A stretch of 64,000 bases of DNA, taken from contig CAJTTZ010000005.1 of NCBI GenBank assembly GCA_910579505.1, positions 62,001 through 126,000 of the forward strand, written 5' to 3'. Within the stretch, counting starts at the first letter, position 1; each line of letters begins with the position of its first letter. The notes beneath the pieces were generated by a model. It made no database searches. It saw nothing but the letters and a program-made list of their open reading frames with translations, and was not told where the DNA came from. Source of the stretch: an uncultured Lachnospiraceae bacterium (GTDB lineage: Bacteria; Bacillota; Clostridia; Lachnospirales; Lachnospiraceae). This document shows, piece by piece, positions 26,233 through 36,202 of the stretch. Both the position numbers and the translations under genes were made by a program.

Positions 26233-27726
26233 ATGGGAAAACCGACGGGATTTATGGAATATGAGCGCAGGGTTTCAAAGGATGTAAGCCCGAAACAGCG
26301 CATTCAGAATTTTAACGAGTTTCATGTGCATCTGACGATGGAGGAACAGCGGGAGCAGGGCGCGCGCTGTATGGACTGCGGCGTTCCCTTCTGCCAGTCG
26401 GGCATGACACTGTGCGGCATGACCTCGGGGTGTCCTCTGCACAATCTGGTGCCGGAGTGGAATGACCTGGTCTATACGGGAAACTGGGAACAGGCATACA
26501 ACCGCCTGCACAAGACAAATAATTTCCCGGAGTTTACGTCGAGGGTGTGCCCCGCGCTTTGCGAGGCGGCTTGTACCTGCGGCTTGAACGGCGACCCCGT
26601 CTCCACCAGGGAGAACGAGTATGCCATCATTGAAAACGCCTACGAAAAAGGCTACGCGGCGGCGAAACCGCCCAAGGTGCGTACGGGCAAGAAGGTGGCG
26701 GTGGTGGGCAGCGGCCCCTCCGGGCTTGCGGTGGCGGACCAGCTAAACAGGCGCGGGCATCTGGTGACCGTGTTTGAGCGTTCCGACCGGATTGGCGGGC
26801 TTTTGATGTACGGCATTCCCAATATGAAGCTGGAAAAACACATTATCGACCGCAAGATCAAAGTCATGGAGGAGGAGGGCGTTACCTTCGTGACAAACAG
26901 CAACGTGGGCAAGGATGTGAAGGCGGAAAAGCTGTTAAAGGAGTTTGACCGGGTGGTGCTCTGCTGCGGTTCCTCCAATCCCCGCGATATCAGCGCGCCG
27001 GGCAGGGACGCCAAGGGCATCTACTTTGCGGTGGATTTTCTGGCGGCAAACACGAAGAGTCTGTTGGACTCGGGTTTTGCGGATAAAAAATATGTGGACA
27101 CCAAGGATAAGAATGTGGTGATCATCGGCGGCGGCGACACCGGGAACGACTGTGTGGGCACGGCAATCCGGCACGGCGCAAAGTCCGTAACCCAGATCGA
27201 GATGATGCCCAAGTCGCCCGATACGAGGGCGGACAGCAATCCCTGGCCCCAGTGGCCTAAGGTCTGCAAGACCGATTACGGACAGGAGGAGGCGATTGCC
27301 GTTTACGGCCACGATCCCCGGATTTACGAGTCCACGGTGAAGGAGTTTCTCAAAGATAAAAACGGGAATCTGAAAGCGGTGAAAATCGTTTCGCTGGCAT
27401 GGGAGAAAGACAGGGAGACGGGGCGCATGAACATGAAGGAGATCGAAGGCTCCGAAAAGACGCTGGATGCACAGATCGTGCTGATTGCGGCGGGCTTTCT
27501 GGGCAGCCAGAAGTATGTGACGGACGCCTTCAAGGTGGAGCTGGACGGCAGGACCAACGTGCAGACGGCGGCAGGCAGATTTGCGACCAGCGTTGACCGT
27601 GTGTTTGCGGCGGGCGACATGCACACAGGGCAGTCCCTTGTGGTGAAAGCCATCCGTCAGGGCAGGGAGTGCGCGAGGGAAGTGGACGAGAGCCTGATGG
27701 GGTACACGAACCTTTATGTGCAGTGA
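26233..27726 (+). CDS. gltD: Glutamate synthase, small subunit
   Basis: The 497-residue beta subunit passes electrons from NADPH through FAD and 4Fe-4S centres to the large subunit. The N-terminal cysteine-rich domain reads RCMDCGVPFCQSGMTLCGM (residues about 38-56) with a second cluster near CPALCEAACTCGL. The FAD site is VAVVGSGPSGLAVADQLNRR near 155 and the NADPH site VVIIGGGDTGNDCVG near 296; AAGDMHTGQSLVV near the end is the usual FAD-contact motif. Length fits the family. The terminator at 27775-27813 closes the gltBD transcript. Confidence 0.97.
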   Translation: MGKPTGFMEYERRVSKDVSPKQRIQNFNEFHVHLTMEEQREQGARCMDCGVPFCQSGMTLCGMTSGCPLHNLVPEWNDLVYTGNWEQAYNRLHKTNNFPEFTSRVCPALCEAACTCGLNGDPVSTRENEYAIIENAYEKGYAAAKPPKVRTGKKVAVVGSGPSGLAVADQLNRRGHLVTVFERSDRIGGLLMYGIPNMKLEKHIIDRKIKVMEEEGVTFVTNSNVGKDVKAEKLLKEFDRVVLCCGSSNPRDISAPGRDAKGIYFAVDFLAANTKSLLDSGFADKKYVDTKDKNVVIIGGGDTGNDCVGTAIRHGAKSVTQIEMMPKSPDTRADSNPWPQWPKVCKTDYGQEEAIAVYGHDPRIYESTVKEFLKDKNGNLKAVKIVSLAWEKDRETGRMNMKEIEGSEKTLDAQIVLIAAGFLGSQKYVTDAFKVELDGRTNVQTAAGRFATSVDRVFAAGDMHTGQSLVVKAIRQGRECAREVDESLMGYTNLYVQ

Positions 27727-27774
27727 CGCAGTTTTTGCGTAATTTTCCATAAAAAAGAGGAGTGAAATCTGTTG

Positions 27775-27813
27775 AAAGGAATGTTATACTAATCAAAGTA
27801 TAGCATTCCTTTT
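27775..27813 (+). terminator. Intrinsic terminator of gltBD
   Basis: A 16-bp stem AAAGGAATGTTATACT/AGTATAGCATTCCTTT (one G-U pair, 6-nt loop) followed by a T-run closes the operon. Confidence 0.8.
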
Positions 27814-27849
27814 ATGCGCATAAGCAGATTCAGAAAGCGGCAGAGTCAG
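27811..27849 (+). repeat. Terminator-linked repeat, copy B
   Basis: GCGCATAAGCAGATTCAGAA and the following AGCGGCAGAGTCAG start three bases after the terminator U-run. The 34-base unit is nearly identical to 55131-55161. Confidence 0.7.
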
Positions 27850-27879
27850 CATATTATTTGAGTAAGGGAAACAGGGCCA

Positions 27880-29508
27880 ATGAAACTACCGTTCAAGCAT
27901 CATGAAACAACAGAATTAGAGAGGAAGACCACTGGTAAAAAGAGGGGCATTTTGATTGCGTCCGCGCTGGCTGGGGCGTCGCTCCTTGTCCTGCTGACCG
28001 TTTATATGGCGGGGCTTAACCGCTACCAGAGCTGCTTTTTAAACGGCACGGTAATAGACGAGATGGATGTGTCCGGCATGTCGATTTCCGAGCTGGAGGA
28101 GCAGATCGGGAAGTATTCGCTCCGGGTCATAGAGCGCCAGGCCGACGGTACGACCCTGGAGGAGGAAATACGGGGAAGTGAGATCGGCATTTCCTATGTT
28201 TCCACGGAACAGTTTCAGGCGGTTTTACAGGGTCAGAACCGATATCTGTGGTTCTTGAGGCACAATGCGGATTACAGGACGGACGCGCCGCCTTTATATG
28301 AAGAGTCGGCGCTCCTGGAAAAAATAGACGCCCTCCGCGGCTTTCAAAAGGACTTTGTGAAAGAGCCGACGGATGCGTACATATCTGACTATGTTCCGGG
28401 GAGCGGTTTCACGCTGGTGGCTGAGGATAAGGGAAACCGTCTGAACCGGGAAAAAACCGTGGAAGCGGTCAGGGCGGCGGTGGCCGGCCTGGAGAAACAG
28501 GTGGACCTGGAGGCGGCGGGATGCTATGAGGAGCCGAAAGTCACGACGGAAGATACGGTTCTGAAAGATGCATATGCGAAGCTGCAAAACTATGTGAATA
28601 CTGCCATCACTTATACATTTGGGTCAGAGAGGGAGGTTTTGGATGCGGATACCGTTGCGGGCTGGATTGTGCGGAAGGGGAACCGTGCGGAGCTTGACCC
28701 GGAGCTGGTGAAAGAGTATGTCAATACCCTGCGCAAAAAATACGACACGATTTTTCACAGGAGGGTGTTTCAGACCAGTTATGGGGAGGAAGTGACGGTT
28801 GACCAGGGCGATTACGGCTGGTGGATGGATGTCGGGCAGGAGACGCAGGAACTGATCGGAGCGCTTGAGCGGGGTGAGGGCGGAGAGAGGACGCCCGTCT
28901 ACAGACAGACGGCGGCTTCCTATGATGCGCCTGATTACGGGGACTCTTATGTGGAAATTAATCTGACGGCACAGCACCTGTTTTTATACCAGAACGGGGA
29001 ATGCATTCTGGAATCAGACTTTGTGTCGGGCAACCCGAGCAGGGGAAACGCCACGCCGCCGGGAATTTACGGGATTACTTATAAGGAACGGAACGCCACG
29101 CTAAACGGGGAAACTTACAGCACGCCGGTAAACTTCTGGATGCCCTTTAACAATAATGTCGGAATGCATGACGCTACGTGGAGAAGCGAGTTTGGCAGGA
29201 ACATCTATATGACAAACGGTTCCCATGGCTGCGTCAATCTGCCCTATGCAGTGGCGCAGGAAATTTACGGGATTGTGGAGAAGAATACCCCGGTCATCTG
29301 CTATCATCTGCCGGGGACGGAGCCGGAGCCTATGCCGGAGGTGCCGGCAGAAATGGAGCCGGAGCTGGGGCAGCAGGGAGCGGCGCCGGATGAGCCGGGA
29401 ACGGGACAGCCGGAAGGGGTGTCTGCTGTGACGGAGACGAGTCCGCAGTCTGAGGCGGTATCTGAGCCGCAGGCACTCCCGGTGCAGCAGCCAGAGGAGA
29501 TGCAGTAA
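27880..29508 (+). CDS. L,D-transpeptidase (YkuD) with PG_binding_4-type domains
   Basis: A 542-residue cell-wall enzyme that makes or exchanges 3-3 cross-links in peptidoglycan. One membrane helix (residues about 25-45) anchors it with the rest outside. Residues about 60-330 are two copies of the putative peptidoglycan-binding module, and about 360-475 the YkuD domain with the catalytic cysteine in NGSHGCVNLPYAVAQ near residue 450. The C-terminal 70 residues are Glu/Pro/Gln-rich and low in complexity, likely wall-spanning. It is a single gene between gltBD and the histidine-kinase gene, with its own terminator. Confidence 0.9.
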   Translation: MKLPFKHHETTELERKTTGKKRGILIASALAGASLLVLLTVYMAGLNRYQSCFLNGTVIDEMDVSGMSISELEEQIGKYSLRVIERQADGTTLEEEIRGSEIGISYVSTEQFQAVLQGQNRYLWFLRHNADYRTDAPPLYEESALLEKIDALRGFQKDFVKEPTDAYISDYVPGSGFTLVAEDKGNRLNREKTVEAVRAAVAGLEKQVDLEAAGCYEEPKVTTEDTVLKDAYAKLQNYVNTAITYTFGSEREVLDADTVAGWIVRKGNRAELDPELVKEYVNTLRKKYDTIFHRRVFQTSYGEEVTVDQGDYGWWMDVGQETQELIGALERGEGGERTPVYRQTAASYDAPDYGDSYVEINLTAQHLFLYQNGECILESDFVSGNPSRGNATPPGIYGITYKERNATLNGETYSTPVNFWMPFNNNVGMHDATWRSEFGRNIYMTNGSHGCVNLPYAVAQEIYGIVEKNTPVICYHLPGTEPEPMPEVPAEMEPELGQQGAAPDEPGTGQPEGVSAVTETSPQSEAVSEPQALPVQQPEEMQ

Positions 29509-29518
29509 AAGACGGACA

Positions 29519-29568
29519 GCCCGCCCAAAACCGAAGATTTTTGGTCTCGGTTTTGGCGGGCATTTTTT
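29519..29568 (+). terminator. Intrinsic terminator after the L,D-transpeptidase gene
   Basis: Arms GCCCGCCCAAAACCGA (29519-29534) and TCGGTTTTGGCGGGC (29547-29561), one bulged C, followed by TTTTTT. Confidence 0.85.
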
Positions 29569-29680
29569 AATTCTCATGGAACCCAATCTTCTAAATTCCC
29601 CTTATATTTTTCCTCCTATCTTATATTTTTCCCGTTTTTTTATAGCACATCCTTCCTATAATAAAAGGGGAGGTACTGCC

Positions 29681-31477
29681 ATGCATGAAATCAGTTTTGA
29701 CAGAAAGAGTATCAGGACGCGGCTGATCATGGCTTTTGTTGTGACGTCATTTCTGCCGATTGCCCTTGTGAATATTGTCGCTTATTATAATACTTCCAGA
29801 CTTGTCAGACAGAACGTGGAGAGCATGACAAACGCCAATCTGGAACAGATCAGGGTGAGCCTTGATGTATGGTTTAATTCTTATGAGGATATTCTGCTGC
29901 AGGTATATACGGACGATGATATCGTGGGGCTGGTGGATAAGATCAATGCCGGGGAGGATGTGGCGAGTAACAGACAGATGCTCCGAAGGACCCTGAGGGG
30001 GATTGTGTATACGAAAGATTACGTGAAATTCATTTCCGTCATTACAGACAGCGGGGAACTGGTATTTTATAATCAGCTGACTTCGGCCACCACCCGCACT
30101 TCATGGATGGACAGCATTTCCATGTCTCAGGAGGAACTGTACCGCGAAATCAGCGGGGGCAATATGTCGCACACGATTCCTACGGGAGAAAAAGTTGTAT
30201 TTGGGAGCAATTCCTGCTATTTATTCCACATCGGACGGCGCATCATTGATTACCGGGACGTGGACAGGCGGTGCGGGATTGTTCTAGTCAGTATAGACGA
30301 AAAACTGCTGGAGGAAATCTGTTCCACTACGGGAAACGGGCTGAATTTTATCGTGGACGGCGAGGGGACGCTGATTTCCTGTGCCGGTTCCGAAAGAGTG
30401 GGACAGGCTGTCTACGGCAAAGGGGCATCCGAGGACGTCAAAAGGGATGCCTATCTGCAGATTGCCAGGGAGACAGGGCTTCTTGGGGAAACGGAGCTTT
30501 CCGTCTATTCGGTCCATGACGAGAGGACGGGATGGGAGATTGTCAGGGTAACCAGTCAGGAGGAGCTGATTCAGGCGCTCAGGCAACAGCAGCAGCTTCG
30601 GATTTTTATCATTGTCCTGTCCCTGTGTACGGTAATGACGATTATGTTCAGCCAGGTGACTAAAATGACAGGATCCATCAAGAGAGTCGTGGAGACAATG
30701 CGGAAAGCGGGTAAAGGGGATCTGAACATCCACGTGGACAAGGATCCTACACGCCCGACGGAGATAGAGGTGATCGCGGAAGAGTTTAATTCCATGATGG
30801 ATAAACTCAAAGAGTCTACGCAAAAACAGAAAGACGCGGAGATTGCGGCGCTGGAAGCGCAGATCAACCCGCATTTTCTTTATAATACGCTTGATACGAT
30901 CAACTGGATGGCGATTGACAGGGACGAGTATGAGATCAGCAACATGATCGCCACGCTTGCAGGCATTTTGCGGTATGGTATTTCTGACAGCAACGGTATT
31001 GTCAAGATAAAGGATGAGGTGGAATGGCTGAAACAATATATCTTTTTACAGCAGACAAAACTCAAATATTCTTTTGACTGTCATATCAATGTGGAGCCGC
31101 AGATTATGGGGGTTCTGGTTCACAAGCTGCTTTTACAGCCCTTTATCGAGAATGCGATACGGCACGGCTTTGAGGGTGTGGAAAGAGCCCACAAACTGCA
31201 GATGGACATGGGACGGGAGGGGGACCGGATTTCCATACGGATTCAGGATAACGGCTGCGGTATACCCGCTGAAACGGTGCGGGACATGAACGCAGGGATT
31301 TTCAGAAAGACAGATAACAGAACCCATATTGGGATGGAAAATGCCATCACAAGGATTCATATGTACTATGGCGAGAATGCGGATGTGAAGATAGAGAGTC
31401 AGGCTGGGCAGGGGACGACGGTGCGCATTTGGATTCCTGTAGTCATTGAGCCTGACAGGGGAGGGAAGCAAAAGTGA
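29681..31477 (+). CDS. YesM-type sensor histidine kinase
   Basis: A 598-residue membrane kinase. Helix 1 is at about residues 16-37, followed by an extracellular Cache-like sensor, helix 2 (FIIVLSLCTVMTIMF, about 308-325) and a HAMP linker. The His_kinase core has EAQINPHFLYNTLDTINW with the phospho-acceptor His398, and the ATPase has the N-box FIENAIRHGFEG and G1 box IQDNGCGIP. Members of this family sense sugars or sugar-binding proteins and pair with YesN/AraC regulators. I use ATG 29681 (GGGGAGG 7 nt upstream), not the frame from 29576. The stop overlaps the regulator start (GTGA). Confidence 0.93.
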   Translation: MHEISFDRKSIRTRLIMAFVVTSFLPIALVNIVAYYNTSRLVRQNVESMTNANLEQIRVSLDVWFNSYEDILLQVYTDDDIVGLVDKINAGEDVASNRQMLRRTLRGIVYTKDYVKFISVITDSGELVFYNQLTSATTRTSWMDSISMSQEELYREISGGNMSHTIPTGEKVVFGSNSCYLFHIGRRIIDYRDVDRRCGIVLVSIDEKLLEEICSTTGNGLNFIVDGEGTLISCAGSERVGQAVYGKGASEDVKRDAYLQIARETGLLGETELSVYSVHDERTGWEIVRVTSQEELIQALRQQQQLRIFIIVLSLCTVMTIMFSQVTKMTGSIKRVVETMRKAGKGDLNIHVDKDPTRPTEIEVIAEEFNSMMDKLKESTQKQKDAEIAALEAQINPHFLYNTLDTINWMAIDRDEYEISNMIATLAGILRYGISDSNGIVKIKDEVEWLKQYIFLQQTKLKYSFDCHINVEPQIMGVLVHKLLLQPFIENAIRHGFEGVERAHKLQMDMGREGDRISIRIQDNGCGIPAETVRDMNAGIFRKTDNRTHIGMENAITRIHMYYGENADVKIESQAGQGTTVRIWIPVVIEPDRGGKQK

Positions 31478-33006
31478 GAGCGGTAGTTGTGGAAGACGAG
31501 ATTCTGATCAGGGAGGGTCTTTGTAAGCTGATGCGGAGGATGTTTCCAGACATTGTCATAGAGGGAGTCGCCGGGAACGGGCAGGAGGGCCTGCAGTATA
31601 TCCTGAAAATACAACCTGATTTAGTCATTACTGATATTAAAATGCCAGTTATGGACGGGCTTGAGATGCTTGAGAAGGTGCAGGCGGCCAGCCTGTTTCC
31701 GAAGGTGATTGTCCTGACGGCTTACTCGGAATTTGCGTATGCGAGGCAGGCTGTGAAGCTCGGCGTGTGCGATTATATCATCAAGCCGGTGGTGGTGCCG
31801 GAGTTCGTACAGACGATCCGAAAGATACAGAACCTGTATGAACAGGAGCAGAAGAGGACGCCCGAGACGATGGGGAACCTGGAACATATCGTGCTTGGCC
31901 TGCTGTATGGCGTGTCTGTCCTGGATGCTAAAATAGAGGAGTTTTTGGACAAGAAGTATCAGATTGCAAAGGATACGCCGTTCATTGAACTGGTGATCTA
32001 TATGGGGGAGTGCTTTGAGAGGGGGAAGGAGAAGAAGCGGCAGGAGATGTGCCGGATTCTGGAGCAGAAGGATGTCAGGTACTGTCTGGTGGATATGGAG
32101 TATGACCGGGTGGTGCTGGCCCTGATCTACGGCTATTCTTCCAGACAGGAGATTGAGCGCTGGTACCAGAACCAGATTTTGTTCCAGAAAAGAGATAAAC
32201 TGGGGCGGCATGTCAGCTATGGCATGGTGGAGGTTACAGGGGTAAAAGCGATCAGGGAAGGATACCAGACCCTGATTCCCTACATGGACTGGAATATCGT
32301 TCTTGGAGATGATGTGCTGATATCCTATCCCAGGATTGCGGACGCCCAGACAGAAATATGTATTTATCCTGTGGAGCTGGAAAATCAGGTCAAGGCGGCG
32401 GTCTGTACCGGGGAGACAGCGAAAATCCGTGGTATCACAGAGCGGTTTCACGCTTATTTTTTAAACGGGAGGATGTATTCGCCAAAAGAGATTAAGGAAT
32501 CCTATGTCAGGTTCCAGTGGGCAGTCCTGAATATTGCAAAGGAAGTGGGCGGCATAGACTACAGGGAGATTGACCAGAAAAAACTGTTGGACTGTATTAT
32601 GGGGGCAAAGACGGAGGAGGAGCTGCACAGAAGTTTTGACGGGCTGTTTGCGCATATGAGCGCGCCGGGAAAGGGTGCGGAGGCGGTGAGCCTCGCGGTA
32701 AAAAAGACACAGGGCATGATCCATGAGTTTTATGCGGACGGCATCACTTTAAACGAGATTGCGGACAGGCTGAACCTGACGCAGGAGTATTTGGGAAGCC
32801 AGTTTCATAAGGAAGTTGGGGAAAATTTCAGCGCTTATATCCGAAATTACCGCCTGTCCAAGGCGAAAGAACTGCTGATCGGAACCCAGCTCAAACAGTA
32901 CGAGATTGCGGAGAAAATCGGATATGCGGACGCCAAGTATTTCGCCAGGGTGTTTAAGGAATGCGTGGGGATGTCCCCTGCGGAGTACAGAAAGTCCAAC
33001 AGATAG
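31474..33006 (+). CDS. YesN-type AraC-family response regulator
   Basis: A 510-residue cytosolic transcription factor. The receiver domain (1-120) has the acidic pocket VVEDE at 5-9, phospho-acceptor Asp54 in VITDIKMPVMDG and the lysine motif YIIKPV near 104. A central region of no clear family follows, then a C-terminal AraC DNA-binding domain (about 405-510) ending FKECVGMSPAEYRK. Start is GTG 31474, translationally coupled to the kinase gene. It most likely activates the ABC importer and GH31 genes just downstream, by analogy with other kinase/regulator/importer clusters. Confidence 0.93.
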   Translation: MRAVVVEDEILIREGLCKLMRRMFPDIVIEGVAGNGQEGLQYILKIQPDLVITDIKMPVMDGLEMLEKVQAASLFPKVIVLTAYSEFAYARQAVKLGVCDYIIKPVVVPEFVQTIRKIQNLYEQEQKRTPETMGNLEHIVLGLLYGVSVLDAKIEEFLDKKYQIAKDTPFIELVIYMGECFERGKEKKRQEMCRILEQKDVRYCLVDMEYDRVVLALIYGYSSRQEIERWYQNQILFQKRDKLGRHVSYGMVEVTGVKAIREGYQTLIPYMDWNIVLGDDVLISYPRIADAQTEICIYPVELENQVKAAVCTGETAKIRGITERFHAYFLNGRMYSPKEIKESYVRFQWAVLNIAKEVGGIDYREIDQKKLLDCIMGAKTEEELHRSFDGLFAHMSAPGKGAEAVSLAVKKTQGMIHEFYADGITLNEIADRLNLTQEYLGSQFHKEVGENFSAYIRNYRLSKAKELLIGTQLKQYEIAEKIGYADAKYFARVFKECVGMSPAEYRKSNR

Positions 33007-33090
33007 TTATGCTTAGATATTTCATCCTTTTTCATTTTTCTCCCGTTTGATGGGGACAAAAAAGACGATATGATAAATCCATCAAAAAGA

Positions 33091-33110
33091 AAAACGGAAA
33101 CGTTTTGGAA
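33091..33110 (+). promoter_or_regulatory. Operator-like dyad before the sugar importer
   Basis: GGAAACGTTTTGG (33096-33108) is a palindrome around AAACGTTT, resembling a cre or LacI-family site. It lies 14 bp before the start of the binding-protein gene, overlapping the upstream edge of its ribosome site. No clear -10 is visible. Confidence 0.35.
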
Positions 33111-33121
33111 TGGAGGAAAGT

Positions 33122-34411
33122 ATGAAAAAGAGAAAGTTGACGGCATTATTGACGGCTCTGGCTATGACGGCAGGCATTCTGTCGGGGTGTGGGGCAAAAG
33201 GCGGCGAGAGCGCGCCTGCGGGCAAAGCACCGGCGGCGGAAGACGCGCAGAAGGAAGCAAAGGAAGAGGGCGGCGAGACGGCGTCTGCCGGTGAGACGCA
33301 GGAAATTACCATCTGGTATTACTGGGAAAACGAGGGACATCAGGCAACCCTGGATCAGCTCATTCAGGAATACAACGGATCACAGAAGCAATACGCAGTG
33401 ACGGCAAAGTATGTGCCTTTTGCGGATTTTAAGAAACAGTTGTCCATCGGCGCGTCCGCGGATGAACTTCCCGACATCGCGATTCTGGATTCCCCTGACC
33501 ATGCATCCTATGTGGATATGGGCATTTTCGAGGACCTGACGGGAAAGTTTGATGTGAGCAATTACTATGAAGGGACCGTAAATTCCTGTACGGTGGACGG
33601 AAAGCTTTACGGCGTGCCTTTCGGCGCGAACTGCCTTGCCCTGTACTATAATGAGGACATGCTGACTGCGGCAAACAGCAGCGTACCCACCACATGGGAT
33701 GAGCTGATGGAGACGGCGAAAGCGCTGACGACGGACTCTGTAAGCGGGATTGCCTTCTGCAGTGTGCAGAATGAGGAGGGAACTTTCAACTTTGCGCCAT
33801 GGCTCTGGTCAACAGGGGCAACCTCCTATGATATCAATAATGAGAACGGGATCCGTGCCCTTACCTTTATACAGAGCCTGATCAATGAGGGCGTGATGAG
33901 CAAGGAGTGCATCAACTGGACGCAGGGCGATGTGATGAACCAGTTTATCGCCGGCAACGTGGCGATGATGGTGAACGGTCCCTGGCAGATTCCGACCATG
34001 CAGTCTGAGGCGCCCGACTTAAACTGGAAGGTGACGCTGATTCCAAAAGATGCGGCATACGCGTCCGTGCTCGGCGGTGAGAACTATGCGGTAGTAGGCG
34101 GCGGAAACGTGGACGGCGCGCTGGATTTCCTCACCTATGCGACGAGCGAGGAGAAGGTGAAATTCATGATGAACCAGTTTGGGTATATCTCGGCGGACAA
34201 GACCATTGCGGAAACCCAGTTTGCGCAGGATTCCCCGTACTATCCTTTCGTGGAGGAGCTGAATTACGCGATGCCCAGAGGTCCTCTTGCCGAGTGGCCG
34301 AGCGTTTCGGATGCCATCTCCCTGGCATTCAATCAGGTTATCACGGGAACTGCGGCACCTGAGGACGCGGCGGCACAGGCGCAGGCAACAATTGACGGTA
34401 TCGTAAAATAA
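33122..34411 (+). CDS. Sugar ABC transporter substrate-binding lipoprotein
   Basis: A 429-residue family-1 extracellular solute-binding protein. The signal peptide ends at the lipobox LSGC (Cys near residue 22), so it is tethered to the outer face of the membrane. An Ala/Glu-rich linker precedes the sugar-binding fold, which has the typical stretch KKQLSIGASADELPDIAILD and a conserved VAMMVNGPWQIP. Start ATG 33122 follows GGAGG by 5 nt. Together with the two permeases it forms an importer that needs a shared ATPase, since no ATPase gene is present here. The sugar is unknown; the adjacent GH31 gene suggests alpha-linked oligosaccharides. Confidence 0.93.
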   Translation: MKKRKLTALLTALAMTAGILSGCGAKGGESAPAGKAPAAEDAQKEAKEEGGETASAGETQEITIWYYWENEGHQATLDQLIQEYNGSQKQYAVTAKYVPFADFKKQLSIGASADELPDIAILDSPDHASYVDMGIFEDLTGKFDVSNYYEGTVNSCTVDGKLYGVPFGANCLALYYNEDMLTAANSSVPTTWDELMETAKALTTDSVSGIAFCSVQNEEGTFNFAPWLWSTGATSYDINNENGIRALTFIQSLINEGVMSKECINWTQGDVMNQFIAGNVAMMVNGPWQIPTMQSEAPDLNWKVTLIPKDAAYASVLGGENYAVVGGGNVDGALDFLTYATSEEKVKFMMNQFGYISADKTIAETQFAQDSPYYPFVEELNYAMPRGPLAEWPSVSDAISLAFNQVITGTAAPEDAAAQAQATIDGIVK

Positions 34412-34430
34412 GAGATACGGAGGTATTCCC

Positions 34431-35330
34431 ATGGCAAAATTAAAAAAGTTTTTCCGCTATGAAAATGTGGGCATGCTGTTTGTCCTTCCGGCTTTTCTCT
34501 ATATGCTTGCTTTTGTGGGATATCCGATTGTCCATAATATCATCCTGAGTTTTCAGGACGTCAATGCGGGGAATCTGGTGAAAGGAACAAGGAATTTTAT
34601 CCTGTTTGACAACTACCTGGAGCTTTTTCAGGACAGTGTATTTACCACTTCCCTGTGGAATACCCTGCGGTTTACGGTTTCGTGTCTGGTATTCCAATTT
34701 ATTGTCGGATTTGCACTGGCGCTCTTTTTTAGCCGGAAATTTACGCTGGCAAAGCCGGTGAGGGGCATCCTGCTTGTGCCATGGATGATACCGATCACCG
34801 TCACGGCGCTGATGTTTAAGCTGTTGTTTGCCACAGATATCGGGATCATCAATTTCCTGTTGAGGAGCCTGCATTTGATAGACACGAATATTGAGTGGCT
34901 GACCACGCCGGGGACTGCGATGTTTGCCCTGATATGCGCCAACGTCTGGATCGGTATTCCCTTTAACATGATCCTGATTTCCACCGGGCTTACCACGATT
35001 CCGAAAGAACTGTATGAGAGCGCATCCATCGACGGGGCGGGAAAGGTGCAGACGTTTTGGCGGATCACACTGCCACTTTTGAAGCCGACCATTGAATCCG
35101 TGCTGATTCTCGGATTTATCTACACCTTTAAGGTGTACGACCTGGTCTATGTCATGACGAGCGGCGGCCCCGTGAACTCTACGCATATGCTGTCCACATA
35201 CTCCTATAAGCTGTCTTTCGAAATGTTTAAGTACAGCAAGGGGTCCGCTGTGGCGAATGTGCTGCTTGCGATACTGCTGTTTGTAGGAGTTTTCTATATC
35301 AAGGCGACGACAGAAGGGGAGGAAGAGTGA
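34431..35330 (+). CDS. Sugar ABC transporter permease (MalF-like)
   Basis: A 299-residue membrane protein with six hydrophobic segments. The ABC-ATPase coupling loop is recognisable: ELYESASIDGAGKVQTFWRI (EAA motif) near residues 189-208. Start ATG 34431 has CGGAGG 7 nt upstream and lies 19 bp after the binding-protein stop. It pairs with the second permease, whose start overlaps its stop codon. Confidence 0.93.
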   Translation: MAKLKKFFRYENVGMLFVLPAFLYMLAFVGYPIVHNIILSFQDVNAGNLVKGTRNFILFDNYLELFQDSVFTTSLWNTLRFTVSCLVFQFIVGFALALFFSRKFTLAKPVRGILLVPWMIPITVTALMFKLLFATDIGIINFLLRSLHLIDTNIEWLTTPGTAMFALICANVWIGIPFNMILISTGLTTIPKELYESASIDGAGKVQTFWRITLPLLKPTIESVLILGFIYTFKVYDLVYVMTSGGPVNSTHMLSTYSYKLSFEMFKYSKGSAVANVLLAILLFVGVFYIKATTEGEEE

Positions 35331-36178
35331 TGGGTGAAGAAAAAAATTTGTCCACAAAAAAGAATATCCTGTTTTGTGTGCTTGCGGTGGTGCTTTTGTG
35401 CATTCTCCTGTTCCCGCTGTATTGGGCGCTTATCACGTCCTTAAAGACGGAGCAGGAAATATTTCAGAATCCGCCCACCTTTTATCCGCATATCCTGAAC
35501 ACGAAATCCTATGCGGCGCAGGTGGAGACGGGGGATTTCAATATGTTCCGCTCTTTTGCGAACAGCTTTCTGATTTCCATGGGGGCTACGCTCATCGCCG
35601 TTCTTCTGGCGGTGCCGGCCTCCTACGGGATTGCCAAGTATCATTTTAAGGCCAGAAAGGTATTGCTGTTGTCCTTCCTGGTGACGCAGATGCTGCCGGT
35701 CTCTGTGCTCTTAACGCCCATGTTCATCATGTTTAAAAACATGCATGTGTACAATACATGGGTGGCGGCGGTGCTGGCGGACGCTACCATCGGCATTCCC
35801 TTTTCGGTGCTGATCTTAAAAAACTACTTTGCGTCCATACCCAAAGATCTGGAGGAGGCGGCTTATCTGGACGGGTGTAATAAGTTTACCGCCTTTGTGA
35901 GAATCCTGATTCCGATAGCCAAGCCGGGCGTTATGGTGTGCGCCATCTTCTCTTTCCTGTATGCGTGGGGCGATCTGGCATACGGCATGACATTTATCCT
36001 GGATCAGGAGAAGAGACCGATCACTGCCGGTATCTTTAACTTTATGGGGCAGTATGGGACGAAGTGGAGTTATCTGACGGCTTTTGCGGTGGTGACAATA
36101 ATTCCTGTTGCGCTGATCTTTATCTTTATGCAAAAATATATAGTGAGCGGGATGACAAGCGGGGCGGTCAAAGGGTAA
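35330..36178 (+). CDS. Sugar ABC transporter permease (MalG-like)
   Basis: A 282-residue membrane permease with six predicted helices and the EAA coupling loop DLEEAAYLDGCNKFTAFVRI near residues 178-197. I start at ATG 35330, whose A is the last base of the preceding TGA and which has GGGGAGG 6 nt upstream; a GTG one codon earlier is less likely. The GH31 gene follows after 24 bp, implying one transcript from the binding-protein gene to the glycosidase. Confidence 0.93.
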   Translation: MGEEKNLSTKKNILFCVLAVVLLCILLFPLYWALITSLKTEQEIFQNPPTFYPHILNTKSYAAQVETGDFNMFRSFANSFLISMGATLIAVLLAVPASYGIAKYHFKARKVLLLSFLVTQMLPVSVLLTPMFIMFKNMHVYNTWVAAVLADATIGIPFSVLILKNYFASIPKDLEEAAYLDGCNKFTAFVRILIPIAKPGVMVCAIFSFLYAWGDLAYGMTFILDQEKRPITAGIFNFMGQYGTKWSYLTAFAVVTIIPVALIFIFMQKYIVSGMTSGAVKG

Positions 36179-36202
36179 CGCGAAAAGAAAGGTAGGGAAA
36201 GT